Shown here in pieces: positions 50,440-60,473 of a stretch of 64,000 nt of DNA. The stretch lies in contig NZ_CP118574.1 of assembly GCF_028898845.1 (NCBI RefSeq), positions 3,410,001-3,474,000 on the forward strand, given 5' to 3'. The notes below the pieces were generated by a model, which did no database searches, was not told the origin of the DNA, and worked only from the letters and a program-made list of their open reading frames with translations. Source of the DNA: Streptomyces sp. WZ-12 (lineage in GTDB: Bacteria; Actinomycetota; Actinomycetes; Streptomycetales; Streptomycetaceae). Every line of letters begins with the position of its first letter. Position 1 is the stretch's first letter. Both the position numbers and the translations under genes were made by a program.

Positions 50440-52062
50440 TCAGCCGACGGTGATCTCGTTGTAGACCGGCACGCTGAACGGATTGAGCCGCACATTGCTG
50501 ATCCGTTCCGAATAGCCGCCGCTGCCGTTCTGGTACCACAGCGGAATGGACGGCATCTGCTGGGCGAGGATCCGCTCCGCTTCCTGGAACTTCGCCACCG
50601 CCTGCCGGGAATCGGGGGCGGCGTTCGCCTCGTTGACGAGCCTGTCGAACTCGGGGTTGCTGAATTTCCCGTCGTTGGACGAGGCGCCGGTGTAGTAGAG
50701 CGGTTGGAGGAAGTTCTGGATCAGCGGGTAGTCCATCTGCCAGCCGGCCCGGAAGGGGCCGGTCAGGTGCCGGGCGCTGATCTGGTTGCGGAAGTCGGCG
50801 AAGGTGCCGACCGGATTTCCCACGCACGCCCGGTCGTTGCCCAGCGTCTTGTTGATGCTGTTGCAGACGGCGTCGATCCAGTCCTTGTGGGACCCGGTGT
50901 CCGCGTTGTACGTGAGCGTCATCCGGCCGCCGGGAAGTCCCCCGCCCTCCTTGATGAGTTGCCGGGCCCCGGCCGGATTGAATTCGCAGGCATCGCCGCA
51001 CACCCCGGCCTGGTAGCCGCCCTTCTCGCCCAGGACGGGCGAGGTCCAGTCGGTGGCCGGGGTGCGGGTGTGCTGGAAGATCTCCTTGGTGATCTGCTGC
51101 CGGTCGATCGCCATCGACAGCCCGCGCCGCACCTTTTCCCGGCCCGGCTTTCCCCATTGCGGGTCGTACATGGGGAAGGTGAGGGTCTGGATGATGCCGG
51201 CCGGCTGGTTGATGTAGCGGTCCCCGAGGTCGCTGCGGACGTTCCGCAACTGCGCGGCCGGGATGTCGTCGACGAGATCCAGGTTCCCCGCCTGGAGGTC
51301 GGTGTAGGCGGTGTCGTTGTCGGTGTAGACCCGCAGATCGATGCCGCCGTTCTGGGCCGGGTCCGGGCCGGGGTACTCCTTCCATTTCCGCATCCGCAGC
51401 ACGGTGCCCTTGTCGTAGGAGTCCACCTCGTACGGGCCGTTGCCGATCGGCTTCTTCAACCAGCCCTCGTGGTCCCGGAAGAACGACTGCGGCAGCGGCA
51501 TGAAAGCCGAATAGCCCAGGGTGTCCGGCCAACTGGAGAACTTCTGGTGGAGGGCGACGGTGAAGGTGTGGTCGTCCTTCACCCGGAGTCCGGAGAGGGT
51601 CTTCGCGGTGGCCGTGCCCTTGTCGGGGTGGACCTTGTCGAAGCCGTCGATGTATTGGAAAAAGGGCGCGTTCTTCTGCTTGTTGTCGAGCAGCGCCCCG
51701 TAATTCCAGGCGTCCACGAAGGACTTGGCGGTGACCTTCTCGCCGTTGCTGAAGGTCCAGCCGGGCTTGAGGGTGACGGTGTAGTGCCGGGCGTCGGTGG
51801 TCTCGATGCGCTCGGCGAGGACGTTCTCGGCGGCGCCGGTCCTGGGGTTGTAGCGCTTCAGGCCGCGCATCAGCATTTCCAGGACCTTGCCGCCCTGCAC
51901 CTCGTTGGTGTTGGCCGGCTCCAGCGGGTTCTGTGGGTCCCCCCAGGAGGCGCTGACCACGGCGGAGCCGCCCGGGCCCGCGGTGCCGCCCCCGCAGGCG
52001 GAGGCCGCGAGGGCCAGGGCCGCCGCGCCGACGGCCCACTTCGCGCGCGCGGCTCCGCGCAT
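50440..52062 (-). CDS. Peptide-binding lipoprotein (SBP family 5, second operon)
   Basis: This 540-residue lipoprotein has a signal peptide MRGAARAKWAVGAAALALAA and a cysteine at about residue 23 (lipobox ASAC). The SBP_bac_5 fold is shown by VSASWGDPQNPLEPANTNE, TVTLKPGWTFSNGEKVTAK and a C-terminal IPLWYQNGSGGYSERISNV. It is the first gene of the minus-strand operon; GGGAGG lies just before the ATG. It is clearly different from the 599-residue binding protein of the facing operon, so the two importers probably take different peptides. Confidence 0.9.
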   Translation of the reverse strand: MRGAARAKWAVGAAALALAASACGGGTAGPGGSAVVSASWGDPQNPLEPANTNEVQGGKVLEMLMRGLKRYNPRTGAAENVLAERIETTDARHYTVTLKPGWTFSNGEKVTAKSFVDAWNYGALLDNKQKNAPFFQYIDGFDKVHPDKGTATAKTLSGLRVKDDHTFTVALHQKFSSWPDTLGYSAFMPLPQSFFRDHEGWLKKPIGNGPYEVDSYDKGTVLRMRKWKEYPGPDPAQNGGIDLRVYTDNDTAYTDLQAGNLDLVDDIPAAQLRNVRSDLGDRYINQPAGIIQTLTFPMYDPQWGKPGREKVRRGLSMAIDRQQITKEIFQHTRTPATDWTSPVLGEKGGYQAGVCGDACEFNPAGARQLIKEGGGLPGGRMTLTYNADTGSHKDWIDAVCNSINKTLGNDRACVGNPVGTFADFRNQISARHLTGPFRAGWQMDYPLIQNFLQPLYYTGASSNDGKFSNPEFDRLVNEANAAPDSRQAVAKFQEAERILAQQMPSIPLWYQNGSGGYSERISNVRLNPFSVPVYNEITVG

Positions 52063-52501
52063 GGCGCCTCCCTGACGGTCCGGACTGAAGGGCTACGCCT
52101 GGCCACCAGGGCCAGCCGTAGCCCACATCAGAGCCCACACCGGGACATAGCGCACCCCGGCACCGTCCGCCACTGCTCCGAACCCCACGGGAAACCCCTC
52201 GGACGAACGACCCCCGCACCCCGAACGGGCCGCCCGACCGGGGGCCTTCGCTCCTGCGCCGCCGGATTGACCGGCACGGCCCGGAAGGCGTCCGCGCGCT
52301 CCCGCTGCGCGAGTTGACGACCCGTTCGCCGTTGGTGCCGGCGTGGGGGTCGGCCGAGGGGAAGCCGGGCATCGCGCGCACCGCCTCCTCGGTGGCCCGG
52401 CTCGGCAGCGCCACCCACTCCGCCGGCCGTCCCCGCGCCCGGATACGGCGGCGCCCCGCCGGACCGGGGTCCGACGGGGCGCTCGGGGTGCCGTTTCGGC
52501 G
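52063..52501. other. Region between typA and the second peptide operon
   Basis: About 439 bases with no convincing gene. The left part holds the promoter and leader of the binding protein gene. The right end holds the typA terminator (52451-52482). An open frame over 52128-52598 is very arginine-rich, lacks a ribosome binding site and overlaps typA, so it is taken as chance. Confidence 0.5.
52451..52482 (-). terminator. Terminator hairpin downstream of typA
   Basis: A 12-bp stem (52451-52462 with 52471-52482) with one mismatch and an 8-base G+C loop lies just after the typA stop. Confidence 0.6.
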
Positions 52502-54409
52502 TCAGCCGTGCTTGGCGCGGGACGCGGCGCGGGCGCGCTCGCGGGCGTCCAGGTTGACCTTGCGGATGCGGACGGCCTCCGGGGTCACCTCGACGCACTC
52601 GTCGTCGCGGCAGAACTCCAGGGACTGCTCCAGCGACAGCTTGCGCGGCGGGACGATCGCCTCGAACGAGTCGGCCGACGAGGACCGCATGTTCGTGAGC
52701 TTCTTCTCCTTGGTGATGTTCACGTCCATGTCGTCGGAGCGCGAGTTCTCGCCGACGATCATGCCCTCGTACACCTCGGTGCCCGGATCCGTGAACAGCA
52801 CGCCGCGCTCCTGGAGGTTGGTCATCGCGAACGCGGTGACGGCGCCGGAGCGGTCGGCGACCAGCGAGCCGTTGTTGCGCGTCGCCAGGGTGCCGAACCA
52901 GGGCTCGTGGCCCTCGTGGATGGAGTGCGCGATGCCGGTGCCGCGGGTCTGGGTCAGGAACTCCGTGCGGAAGCCGATCAGACCGCGGGAGGGGACGACG
53001 AACTCCATGCGGACCCAGCCGGAGCCGTGGTTCGACATGTTGTCCATCCGGCCCTTGCGGACGCCCATGAGCTGGGTGACGGCGCCCATGTGCTCCTCGG
53101 GCACGTCGATCGTCATGCGCTCGACGGGCTCGTGCACCTTGCCGTCGATCTCCTGCGTGACCACCTGCGGCTTGCCGACGGTCATCTCGAAGCCCTCGCG
53201 GCGCATCTGCTCGACCAGGATGGCCAGCGCCAGCTCACCACGGCCCTGCACCTCCCAGGCGTCGGGGCGCTCGGTGTCCAGGACGCGCAGCGAGACGTTA
53301 CCGATCAGCTCGCGCTCCAGGCGGTCCTTGACCTGGCGGGCGGTGACCTTGCGGTCCTTGACCGCGGCCTTGGCGTCCGCGCCCTTGCCGGTGCCGCCGC
53401 GGCCGACCAGCGGCGAGGTGTTGGTGCCGATGGTCATGGAGATCGCCGGCTCGTCGACGGTGATCAGCGGCAGCGCGACCGGGTTCTCCGGGTCGGCCAG
53501 CGTCTCGCCGATCATGATGTCCGGGATACCGGCGACGGCGCAGATGTCACCGGGCCCCGCCATCTCGGCGGGCTTGCGGGTGAGCGCCTCGGTCATCATC
53601 AGCTCGGTGATGCGGACGTTCTGGATCGAGCCGTCGCGCTTCATCCAGGCCACCGTCTGGCCCTTGCGCAGCTCGCCCTGCTCGACGCGCAGCAGCGCGA
53701 TACGACCGAGGAAGTTGTCGGCGTCCAGGTTCGTCACGTGCGCCTGGAGCGGAGCGGCCTCGTCGTACGTCGGGGCCGGGACGTGCTCCAGGATCGTGGA
53801 GAAGAACGGCTCCAGGCTCGTGGAGTCGGCCGGGACCGTGCCGTCGTCCGGCTTGGTCAGCGAGGCGATGCCGTCGCGGCCGCAGGCGTAGACGATCGGG
53901 AACTCGATCTGGTCCTCGTCGGCGTCCAGGTCCAGGAACAGGTCGTAGGTCTCGTTGACGACCTCGTCGATCCGGGAGTCCGGGCGGTCCGTCTTGTTGA
54001 TGCACAGGATGACGGGGAGGCGCTGCTGGAGCGCCTTGCGCAGCACGAAGCGGGTCTGCGGCAGCGGGCCCTCGGAGGCGTCCACGAGCAGGACCACACC
54101 GTCGACCATCGACAGACCGCGCTCGACCTCGCCACCGAAGTCGGCGTGGCCGGGGGTGTCGATGATGTTGATGGTGATGGGCTCCCCGCCGTCCTTGGGG
54201 TGATACTTCACCGCCGTGTTCTTGGCGAGGATCGTGATGCCCTTCTCACGCTCCAGGTCGTTCGAGTCCATGACCCGGTCGTCGACCGACTCAAGCTGGT
54301 GGGCGGCGAAGGCACCTGCCTGCTTCAGCATGCCGTCGACGATGGTGGTCTTGCCGTGGTCGACGTGGGCGACGATGGCGACGTTACGGATGTCGTGGCG
54401 CGTGGCCAT
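52502..54409 (-). CDS. typA: Translational GTPase TypA/BipA
   Basis: This 635-residue ribosome-associated GTPase has G1 in [10 protein letters not shown]3 in [12 protein letters not shown]4 in INKTD, EF-G-like domains and the TypA-specific C-terminal domain ([15 protein letters not shown]). It assists ribosome assembly and translation under stress and cold. The ATG at 54409 has AGGAG upstream; a longer frame to 54490 is not supported. It neighbours the lpqW-like gene, as Rv1165 does Rv1166. Confidence 0.95.
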   Translation of the reverse strand: MATRHDIRNVAIVAHVDHGKTTIVDGMLKQAGAFAAHQLESVDDRVMDSNDLEREKGITILAKNTAVKYHPKDGGEPITINIIDTPGHADFGGEVERGLSMVDGVVLLVDASEGPLPQTRFVLRKALQQRLPVILCINKTDRPDSRIDEVVNETYDLFLDLDADEDQIEFPIVYACGRDGIASLTKPDDGTVPADSTSLEPFFSTILEHVPAPTYDEAAPLQAHVTNLDADNFLGRIALLRVEQGELRKGQTVAWMKRDGSIQNVRITELMMTEALTRKPAEMAGPGDICAVAGIPDIMIGETLADPENPVALPLITVDEPAISMTIGTNTSPLVGRGGTGKGADAKAAVKDRKVTARQVKDRLERELIGNVSLRVLDTERPDAWEVQGRGELALAILVEQMRREGFEMTVGKPQVVTQEIDGKVHEPVERMTIDVPEEHMGAVTQLMGVRKGRMDNMSNHGSGWVRMEFVVPSRGLIGFRTEFLTQTRGTGIAHSIHEGHEPWFGTLATRNNGSLVADRSGAVTAFAMTNLQERGVLFTDPGTEVYEGMIVGENSRSDDMDVNITKEKKLTNMRSSSADSFEAIVPPRKLSLEQSLEFCRDDECVEVTPEAVRIRKVNLDARERARAASRAKHG

Positions 54410-54595
54410 ATTGCGGCGTACTCCTGGAGTGAGTGGTCGGCTGCGCGTACCTCTGTTGTTACGCGGGCCCTGCCGGGCTGGACACGCCACGGCCTCACCC
54501 CATGGTACGGGGCTGTGGCGGCAACGGCCGCCCCAGCCCGTACAAACCCACTCTGACCTGCGATTTCCTCTCGAACTTCGGCTTTGGCAAGACCT

Positions 54596-56968
54596 CTACT
54601 TCGTGTAACCGATGTCCTGAAAGCGGGGGGTGGCGAAACCGAACGCGCCGATGTTGGCGAGCGACTTCTTGGTGGCCACCAGTTCCGGCCGCTGGTAGAG
54701 CGGGATCGATCCGGCGGCGGCCCAGATCCGGGCGTCGGCCTGCTCGACCAGGGTGTGCGCGGCGTCCGGGTCGAGTTCGGAGGCGGCCTGGTCGAAGAGT
54801 TGGTCGATGCGGTCGGTGCCGACCCGGGTGTAGTTCTGCTCGACGGTCAGCGAACCGTCCGGGGCCGGCTCCGGCTTGGCGAAGATCGGCCGGCCGTCGG
54901 TGGCCGGGTAGGCGGTGCCCGGCCAGGAGTACAGGGCCAGGTCATAGTCGCCGGAGGCGATGTGGTCCTTGAAGTAGCTGGCGTCCGGGACCCGCTGGAC
55001 CGCGGTCTGTACCCCGATCCGGTTCAGCATCCCGGCGATCCGCCGGCCGACGGTGCGCAGTTGCTCGGAGCCGGGGCCGTCGGGCAGGACGAAGCGCAGC
55101 GCCAGGGGCCGGCCGTCCTTCCTCATCACCGGCGCCCGACCGGGGGCCCGGCCGGGCGCCGCCTCCGGGGAGCGCCCGGTCTCGGCCTGTTGGGCGGCGC
55201 GGAGGCCGTTGCCCACCCGCCGCACCGCCGCGTGGCCGGCGGCGGCGCCGGGCAGGTGCGGGGCCTGGCCGGTCTCGATCAGCTCGGCGGCGCCCAGCGC
55301 CTGCGCGGCCCGCTGCTTGTACTGCCGGTACTTCCCGTACGCCGCGGACCGGGTGTCCCCGCGGGCCGCCACCCTCTCCTCGGTGGCGCCGACCTTGTAG
55401 AACGCCGCGCTCTGCCGCAGCAGGGCGGCCTGCTGGACCTCGGAGCCGACCGCCCCGGCGGAGGACAGCGGCGCCTCGGCGGCGGCCGGGCGGGCGCCGT
55501 CCCGGTCCGCCCGGGCCGCGGCCTCGCCCGCGAGGGGCCGCTGCGGGTTGCGGTCGTCGGTCCCGGCGTCGTCGGACTGGTCGACGGAGGTGCCGTCGCC
55601 GGGCCGGTCCGCGTCGGGGTCCTCGCCGGCCCCGTCCCCGTCGTCCCGCCGGTCCGGCGTCACCGCGCGCCCGACGCCGGCCTGCTCCTCGCCCGCCGGC
55701 TGCGCCCCGCCCCCCGTGGACGGCTTCCAACCGGCCTCCGCGAGCAGCTTCTTGGCCGCGTCGGAGTCGGCCTCGCCGATCGCGTCGCTGTGGTCCTCGT
55801 AGCCGTGCTGGCCGGCCAGCAGCAGGTGGTTGCCGAGCGGCTTGGCGGGCAGGTCCAGCGGCTTGAGGACGGTGTCGGCGAGCGCCTGCCGGTCGATGGC
55901 GCGGGCCACCGCGCGGCGCACCCGGTCGTCGGCGAGCGGCCCGGCGCTGCCGTTGAGGGCGAGCTGGGTGTAGGCGGGCTCCAGGGCCTTGCGGATGGTG
56001 TAGCCGCGCAGCGCGCTCTGCCGGGCGGCGCCGGCGCGGTCGGCGGCCTTGCCGTCCGCGACCTTGAGGGTGGCCGGCGCAGCGGCCTGGGCGACCCGCT
56101 TGGCGGCGCCCTGGTCGACCGCGGCGACGTCGACGGACCCGGCGGCCAGCGCCCTGGCCCGCTTGTCCCGGGGCAGCGCCGCCAGCACCAGGCGGTCCAA
56201 CTTGGCCCGGTCGCCCCACCACTTGGGGTTGCGGACGAGGGTGACGGTGCCGCGGTCGGCGTCCCGCTTGCGCACCAGGAACGGCCCCGCGCTGACCGGG
56301 AGCTTCTCCCGCGCCCCGTCGTTGAAGGCGTTCGCCTCGCCCATCACGCTCTTGGGATAGAGCGGGGTGAACAGCGCCTGCCAGTCGGCGTAGGGGCGGG
56401 CGAAGGTGACCTTGACCTGGTGCGGCTTGGCGCCGGCCTCGACCTTGGCGATCCGGTCGTAACCGGCGTTGCGGGCCGTCCAGTAGGCGTTGTCCTTGCC
56501 GCGCAGCGCGTTCCACTGGGCGAGGAAGTCCGCGGCGGTGAGCGGCCGTCCGTCGCTCCACCGCGCCTTGGGGTTGAGCTGGTAGGTGACGACCTGTCGG
56601 GGCTCGCGGGCGCTGATGTCCGCGGCGGTGAGGTAGTCGGCGTTGCGCTGCGGCCGGCCGCTGCCGTCGAGGGTGAACAGGCTGGGCAGCACGGCGCCGG
56701 CGACCCGGGTGGTGGCCGCGTCGGCGTCGCTCTGGAAGGCGTTGAAGGTGCTGGGCAGCGCGTCGATCGCCCAGCGGACCGTACCGCCGTCCTTGACCAT
56801 CCCCCGCGGGGCCGGCGCGATGTCCTGGGACTGGGCGACGGAGGGCGCGGTGTCGCCCTGGCTGCATCCGGCCAGTACCGGCAGCGGGAGCAGCGCGCCC
56901 ACCGCGACGAGCGCGGCACAGCGGCGCCTCCGGCACACCGCGCCGCCTGGGCTGACGTGGTCGGTCAT
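54596..56968 (-). CDS. lpqW: LpqW-like lipoprotein of the peptide-binding (SBP_bac_5) family
   Basis: This 790-residue lipoprotein starts [17 protein letters not shown], with lipobox VLAGC (Cys near residue 35). The SBP_bac_5 fold is visible in [19 protein letters not shown] and in the C-terminal [20 protein letters not shown] part. About 200 extra residues (about 412-612, low complexity, Asp/Ala/Arg/Gly-rich) interrupt the domain between AEAGWKP and [11 protein letters not shown]. No permease is encoded with it. In mycobacteria LpqW (Rv1166, next to typA) regulates lipoarabinomannan/PIM synthesis rather than transport. Streptomyces lacks that pathway, so the role here is open. Confidence 0.85.
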   Translation of the reverse strand: MTDHVSPGGAVCRRRRCAALVAVGALLPLPVLAGCSQGDTAPSVAQSQDIAPAPRGMVKDGGTVRWAIDALPSTFNAFQSDADAATTRVAGAVLPSLFTLDGSGRPQRNADYLTAADISAREPRQVVTYQLNPKARWSDGRPLTAADFLAQWNALRGKDNAYWTARNAGYDRIAKVEAGAKPHQVKVTFARPYADWQALFTPLYPKSVMGEANAFNDGAREKLPVSAGPFLVRKRDADRGTVTLVRNPKWWGDRAKLDRLVLAALPRDKRARALAAGSVDVAAVDQGAAKRVAQAAAPATLKVADGKAADRAGAARQSALRGYTIRKALEPAYTQLALNGSAGPLADDRVRRAVARAIDRQALADTVLKPLDLPAKPLGNHLLLAGQHGYEDHSDAIGEADSDAAKKLLAEAGWKPSTGGGAQPAGEEQAGVGRAVTPDRRDDGDGAGEDPDADRPGDGTSVDQSDDAGTDDRNPQRPLAGEAAARADRDGARPAAAEAPLSSAGAVGSEVQQAALLRQSAAFYKVGATEERVAARGDTRSAAYGKYRQYKQRAAQALGAAELIETGQAPHLPGAAAGHAAVRRVGNGLRAAQQAETGRSPEAAPGRAPGRAPVMRKDGRPLALRFVLPDGPGSEQLRTVGRRIAGMLNRIGVQTAVQRVPDASYFKDHIASGDYDLALYSWPGTAYPATDGRPIFAKPEPAPDGSLTVEQNYTRVGTDRIDQLFDQAASELDPDAAHTLVEQADARIWAAAGSIPLYQRPELVATKKSLANIGAFGFATPRFQDIGYTK

Positions 56969-57353
56969 GACTTTCCCTCCGGGCTCGCCCGCGCCGCACC
57001 GACCCGCAGCAACACGTCCGGCCGACTTTGCGGCTCATCACATCTATGGGCTCCCTACTGAAGGTGACCGTCCGCTTCCGGGCCGCCCGACACGTCGGGG
57101 GTCCGGCCAACGCCACCCGCCCGGCGCAACCCCCGGTCCGCCGGCTGACGCCCGCGGGGGCGCGCGGGCCGTCGCGCGCGCCCTCATCCCGCCCCGCTCG
57201 TACCGGAGTTCGACACATGGTGAGCGTCGGCTGGCCGCAACGCACCGGTTCGAGTCGTACTCGCGTCTGCCCCCTTCCCAAGCCCTACTGTGACGCGCGA
57301 CACTCTCGGGCGCATGAGATCGCCCGCCACACGTCATGAAGTGAGGGCATGTG
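56969..57353. other. Divergent promoter region between the lpqW-like gene and the sdh cluster
   Basis: About 385 bases without a gene. The left end holds a GGAGGG site for the lpqW-like gene. The right end holds the GTGAGGG site for the gene at 57354. A T-loop-like ggttcgagtc at 57247-57256 is not part of a tRNA. I see no riboswitch. Confidence 0.5.
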
Positions 57354-57653
57354 ATGTCGGTACAGGACGACTTGACGGCGGTGGAACGCAGCCTGGACGC
57401 CCTGGTCCAGGCGGTCGGAAAGCTGGAGACGCGGATCGGCGGCGGGTTGGACGTCCGCCGGGTCCGCAGCGACACGGACCATCTGCGGGAGAGCCTCGCG
57501 CTGCTGAAGCAGGGCCTGGCCGGCGCGCGTCCGGCCCCGGGCACCAAGACCGAGGACGAGATGGTGACGATCCCGGACACCCCCTACAACTCCGCGCTGT
57601 GGACGGACGCCGAGGACGAGGGCCTGGGCGCCAAGGACCGGCACGCGCCCTAA
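57354..57653 (+). CDS. Small hypothetical protein upstream of sdhC
   Basis: This 99-residue protein starts MSVQDDLTAVERSLDALVQ. The N-terminal 55 residues form a likely coiled coil (heptad pattern, VGKLETRIGGGLDVRRVRSDT), and the C-terminus is acidic and disordered. I do not recognise it. It sits 18 bases upstream of sdhC on the same strand, so it is probably co-transcribed with the succinate dehydrogenase genes. GTG 57351 is an alternative start. Confidence 0.7.
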   Translation: MSVQDDLTAVERSLDALVQAVGKLETRIGGGLDVRRVRSDTDHLRESLALLKQGLAGARPAPGTKTEDEMVTIPDTPYNSALWTDAEDEGLGAKDRHAP

Positions 57654-57671
57654 AGGACGGAGACGAATACG

Positions 57672-58499
57672 TTGGCCACTGGCATCGAACCCGCACCGCA
57701 ATCGGGGCCGACCGGCGTGCGCGATGCCTCGCGCGCCGCCATCCCGGCCCGCCACCTGCGCACCGACCGCTGGTGGCTGGCGCCGGCCGGCACCGCCGCC
57801 GGGCTGCTCGCCTTCGTCGTCTACTCGACCTGGCGGGCGTTCGCGAACGCGGACTACTACCACGCCCCCTACGTCTCGCCGTTCTACTCGCCCTGCCTGG
57901 CGGAGAACTGCCGCACCATGCACGGCGGCCCCAACTGGGACCTCTTCGGGAGCTGGTGGGGCTTGTCCCCCGCCCTGCTGATCCTGATCTTCCCACTGGG
58001 CTTCCGGCTGACCTGCTACTACTACCGCAAGGCCTACTACCGCGGCTTCTGGGCCTCCCCGCCGGCCTGCGCGGTCGCCGAGCCGCACAAGAAGTACACC
58101 GGCGAGACCCGCTTCCCGCTGATCCTGCAGAACGTCCACCGCTACTTCTTCTACTTCGCGGTGCTGGTGGCCGGCGTCCTCACCTACGACACCGCGCTGA
58201 CCTTCCGCGACGACCACTACCGCTGGGGCCACATGGGCCTGGGCTCGCTGGTCTTCCTCGCCAACATCGTGCTGATCTGGGCCTACACCCTCTCCTGCCA
58301 CTCCTGCCGACACATCGTCGGCGGTCGGCTGCGGCACTTCTCCAAGCACCCGGTGCGCTACCGGCTGTGGGGCTGGGTCAGCAGGCTCAACGCGCGCCAC
58401 ATGCTGCTCGCCTGGTCCTCCCTGATCAGCGTGGCGCTGGCGGACTTCTACGTCTTCCTGCTGGCCAGCGGGGCGTTTACGGACCCACGCTTCTTCTGA
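57672..58499 (+). CDS. sdhC: Succinate dehydrogenase membrane anchor (Sdh1-type SdhC)
   Basis: This 275-residue membrane protein starts at TTG with GGACGGAGA upstream. It has about five helices (37-52, 94-113, 155-172, 191-208 and 243-263). Two Cys/His clusters stand out: C75, C80 and H84 after helix 1, and C209, H210, C212 and H214 at the end of helix 4. Mycobacterial Sdh1 (Rv0247c-Rv0249c type) has one large anchor of this size and, in the solved structure, a membrane-embedded Rieske-type [2Fe-2S] cluster. These residues could supply such ligands. It anchors SdhA/SdhB and passes electrons to menaquinone. Confidence 0.88.
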   Translation: MATGIEPAPQSGPTGVRDASRAAIPARHLRTDRWWLAPAGTAAGLLAFVVYSTWRAFANADYYHAPYVSPFYSPCLAENCRTMHGGPNWDLFGSWWGLSPALLILIFPLGFRLTCYYYRKAYYRGFWASPPACAVAEPHKKYTGETRFPLILQNVHRYFFYFAVLVAGVLTYDTALTFRDDHYRWGHMGLGSLVFLANIVLIWAYTLSCHSCRHIVGGRLRHFSKHPVRYRLWGWVSRLNARHMLLAWSSLISVALADFYVFLLASGAFTDPRFF

Positions 58500-58550
58500 C
58501 GGGGCAACTCCGGGGAAAACCAAGGAACTTCGAGGGAAGGTGTGCCACGG

Positions 58551-60473
58551 ATGGCGCATGTGGACCGGCAGACCTGGGACGTGGTCGTGGTGGGCGCGGG
58601 CGGCGCAGGGCTGCGCGCCGCCATCGAGGCCCGCGAGGCCGGGATGCGGACGGCGGTGATCTGTAAGTCCCTGTTCGGCAAGGCCCATACGGTGATGGCC
58701 GAGGGCGGCATCGCGGCCAGCATGGGCAATGCCAACGAGCACGACACCTGGCAGGTGCACTTCCGGGACACCATGCGCGGGGGGAAGTTCCTCAACCACT
58801 GGCGGATGGCCGAGCTGCACGCCCGCGAAGCCCCGGACCGGGTCTGGGAGTTGGAGACCTGGGGCGCGCTCTTCGACCGCACCGCGGACGGCCGGATCTC
58901 CCAACGCAACTTCGGCGGCCACGAGTACCCGCGGCTGGCGCACGTCGGCGACCGGACCGGCCTGGAGCTGATCCGCACCCTCCAGCAGAAGATCGTCTCG
59001 CTCCAGCAGGAGGACCAGCGGGTCTCCGGCTCCTACGAGGAGGGGCTGAAGGTCTTCCAGGAGTGCACCGTGACCCGGGTGCTCAAGGCGGACGGCGCGG
59101 TCTGTGGCGTCTTCTGCTACGACCGGGAGTCCGGCCGCTTCTTCGTGCTGGAGGCGCCGGCCGTGGTACTGGCCACCGGCGGCATCGGCAAGTCGTTCAA
59201 GGTGACCTCCAACTCCTGGGAGTACACCGGGGACGGCCACGCGCTGGCGCTACTGGCCGGGGCGCCGCTGATCAACATGGAGTTCGTCCAGTTCCACCCG
59301 ACGGGGATGGTCTGGCCGCCGTCGGTGAAGGGCATCCTCGTCACCGAGTCGGTGCGCGGGGACGGCGGGGTGCTGCGCAACAGCGACGGCAAGCGGTTCA
59401 TGTTCGACTACGTCCCGGACGTCTTCAAGGAGAAGTACGCCGAGACCGAGGCCGAGGGCGACCGCTGGTACGACGACCCCGACCGCAACCGCCGGCCCCC
59501 CGAGCTGCTGCCCCGCGACGAGGTGGCCCGGGCCATCAACGCCGAGGTCAAGGCGGGCCGCGGCTCCCCGCACGGCGGGGTGTTCCTGGACGTGTCGACG
59601 CGGATGCCGGCCGAGGTGATCAAGCGCCGACTGCCCTCCATGCACCACCAGTTCAAGGAACTGGCGGACGTGGACATCACCGCCGAGCCGATGGAGGTCG
59701 GTCCGACCTGCCACTACGTGATGGGCGGGGTGGAGGTGGACCCGGACTCCGCGGCGGCGACCGGGGTGCCGGGGCTGTTCGCCGCCGGCGAGGTGGCCGG
59801 CGGCATGCACGGCTCCAACCGGCTGGGCGGCAACTCCCTCTCCGACCTGCTGGTCTTCGGCCGCCGCGCCGGGCTGTACGCGGCCGAGTACGTCTCGGCG
59901 CTGCACCGCCGACCGCCCGCCGAGGAGCGCGGGATCGACGCGGCCGAGGCGGAGGCGCTGCGCCCGTTCAGCGCCGAGGACGGCGGCGACCGGCCGGAGA
60001 ACCCCTACGCACTGCACCAGGAGCTCCAGCAGTCGATGAACGACCTGGTGGGCATCATCCGCCGGGAGGGCGAGATGGCCGAGGCGCTGGAGCGGCTGGC
60101 GAAGCTGCGGGCGCGGGCGCGACGGGCCGGGGTGGAGGGCCACCGGCAGTACAACCCGGGCTGGCACCTCTCGTTGGACCTGCGGAACATGCTGCTGGTC
60201 AGCGAGTGCGTGGCACGGGCCGCCCTGGAGCGCACGGAGAGCCGCGGCGGCCACACCCGCGACGACCACCCGGAGATGGACCGGCACTGGCGCAACGTCA
60301 ACCTGGTCTGCGAACTCGCCGACGCGCGGCCCGAGTCGGAGGGCCCGGACCCGGCGCTGGGACAGATCCGGCTCTCCCGCCGGGAGACCCCGCCGATCCG
60401 GCGCGACCTCCTGGAACTCTTCGACAAGGACGAGCTGGTGAAGTACCTGACGGACGAGGAGCTGAGCCGGTGA
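58551..60473 (+). CDS. sdhA: Succinate dehydrogenase/fumarate reductase flavoprotein SdhA
   Basis: This 640-residue flavoprotein has the dinucleotide fold VVVGAGGAGLRAAIEA, the covalent-FAD region KAHTVMAEGGIAAS (His) and substrate motifs FVQFHPTGM, SNRLGGNSLSDLL and a CHYVMGG segment. It oxidises succinate to fumarate on the cytoplasmic side of the membrane. ATG 58551 is chosen because GAGGGAAGG ends 11 bases upstream; GTG at 58542 is too close to it. The gene follows sdhC and overlaps sdhB by 4 bases (GTGA). Confidence 0.95.
   Translation: MAHVDRQTWDVVVVGAGGAGLRAAIEAREAGMRTAVICKSLFGKAHTVMAEGGIAASMGNANEHDTWQVHFRDTMRGGKFLNHWRMAELHAREAPDRVWELETWGALFDRTADGRISQRNFGGHEYPRLAHVGDRTGLELIRTLQQKIVSLQQEDQRVSGSYEEGLKVFQECTVTRVLKADGAVCGVFCYDRESGRFFVLEAPAVVLATGGIGKSFKVTSNSWEYTGDGHALALLAGAPLINMEFVQFHPTGMVWPPSVKGILVTESVRGDGGVLRNSDGKRFMFDYVPDVFKEKYAETEAEGDRWYDDPDRNRRPPELLPRDEVARAINAEVKAGRGSPHGGVFLDVSTRMPAEVIKRRLPSMHHQFKELADVDITAEPMEVGPTCHYVMGGVEVDPDSAAATGVPGLFAAGEVAGGMHGSNRLGGNSLSDLLVFGRRAGLYAAEYVSALHRRPPAEERGIDAAEAEALRPFSAEDGGDRPENPYALHQELQQSMNDLVGIIRREGEMAEALERLAKLRARARRAGVEGHRQYNPGWHLSLDLRNMLLVSECVARAALERTESRGGHTRDDHPEMDRHWRNVNLVCELADARPESEGPDPALGQIRLSRRETPPIRRDLLELFDKDELVKYLTDEELSR

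Noticed and set aside
52128..52598. 156-residue minus-strand frame upstream of the second peptide operon
   Set aside because: Extremely Arg-rich, overlaps typA and its terminator, and has no start signal.
57247..57256. tRNA T-loop-like ggttcgagtc
   Set aside because: No acceptor stem, anticodon arm or D-arm can be built around it.
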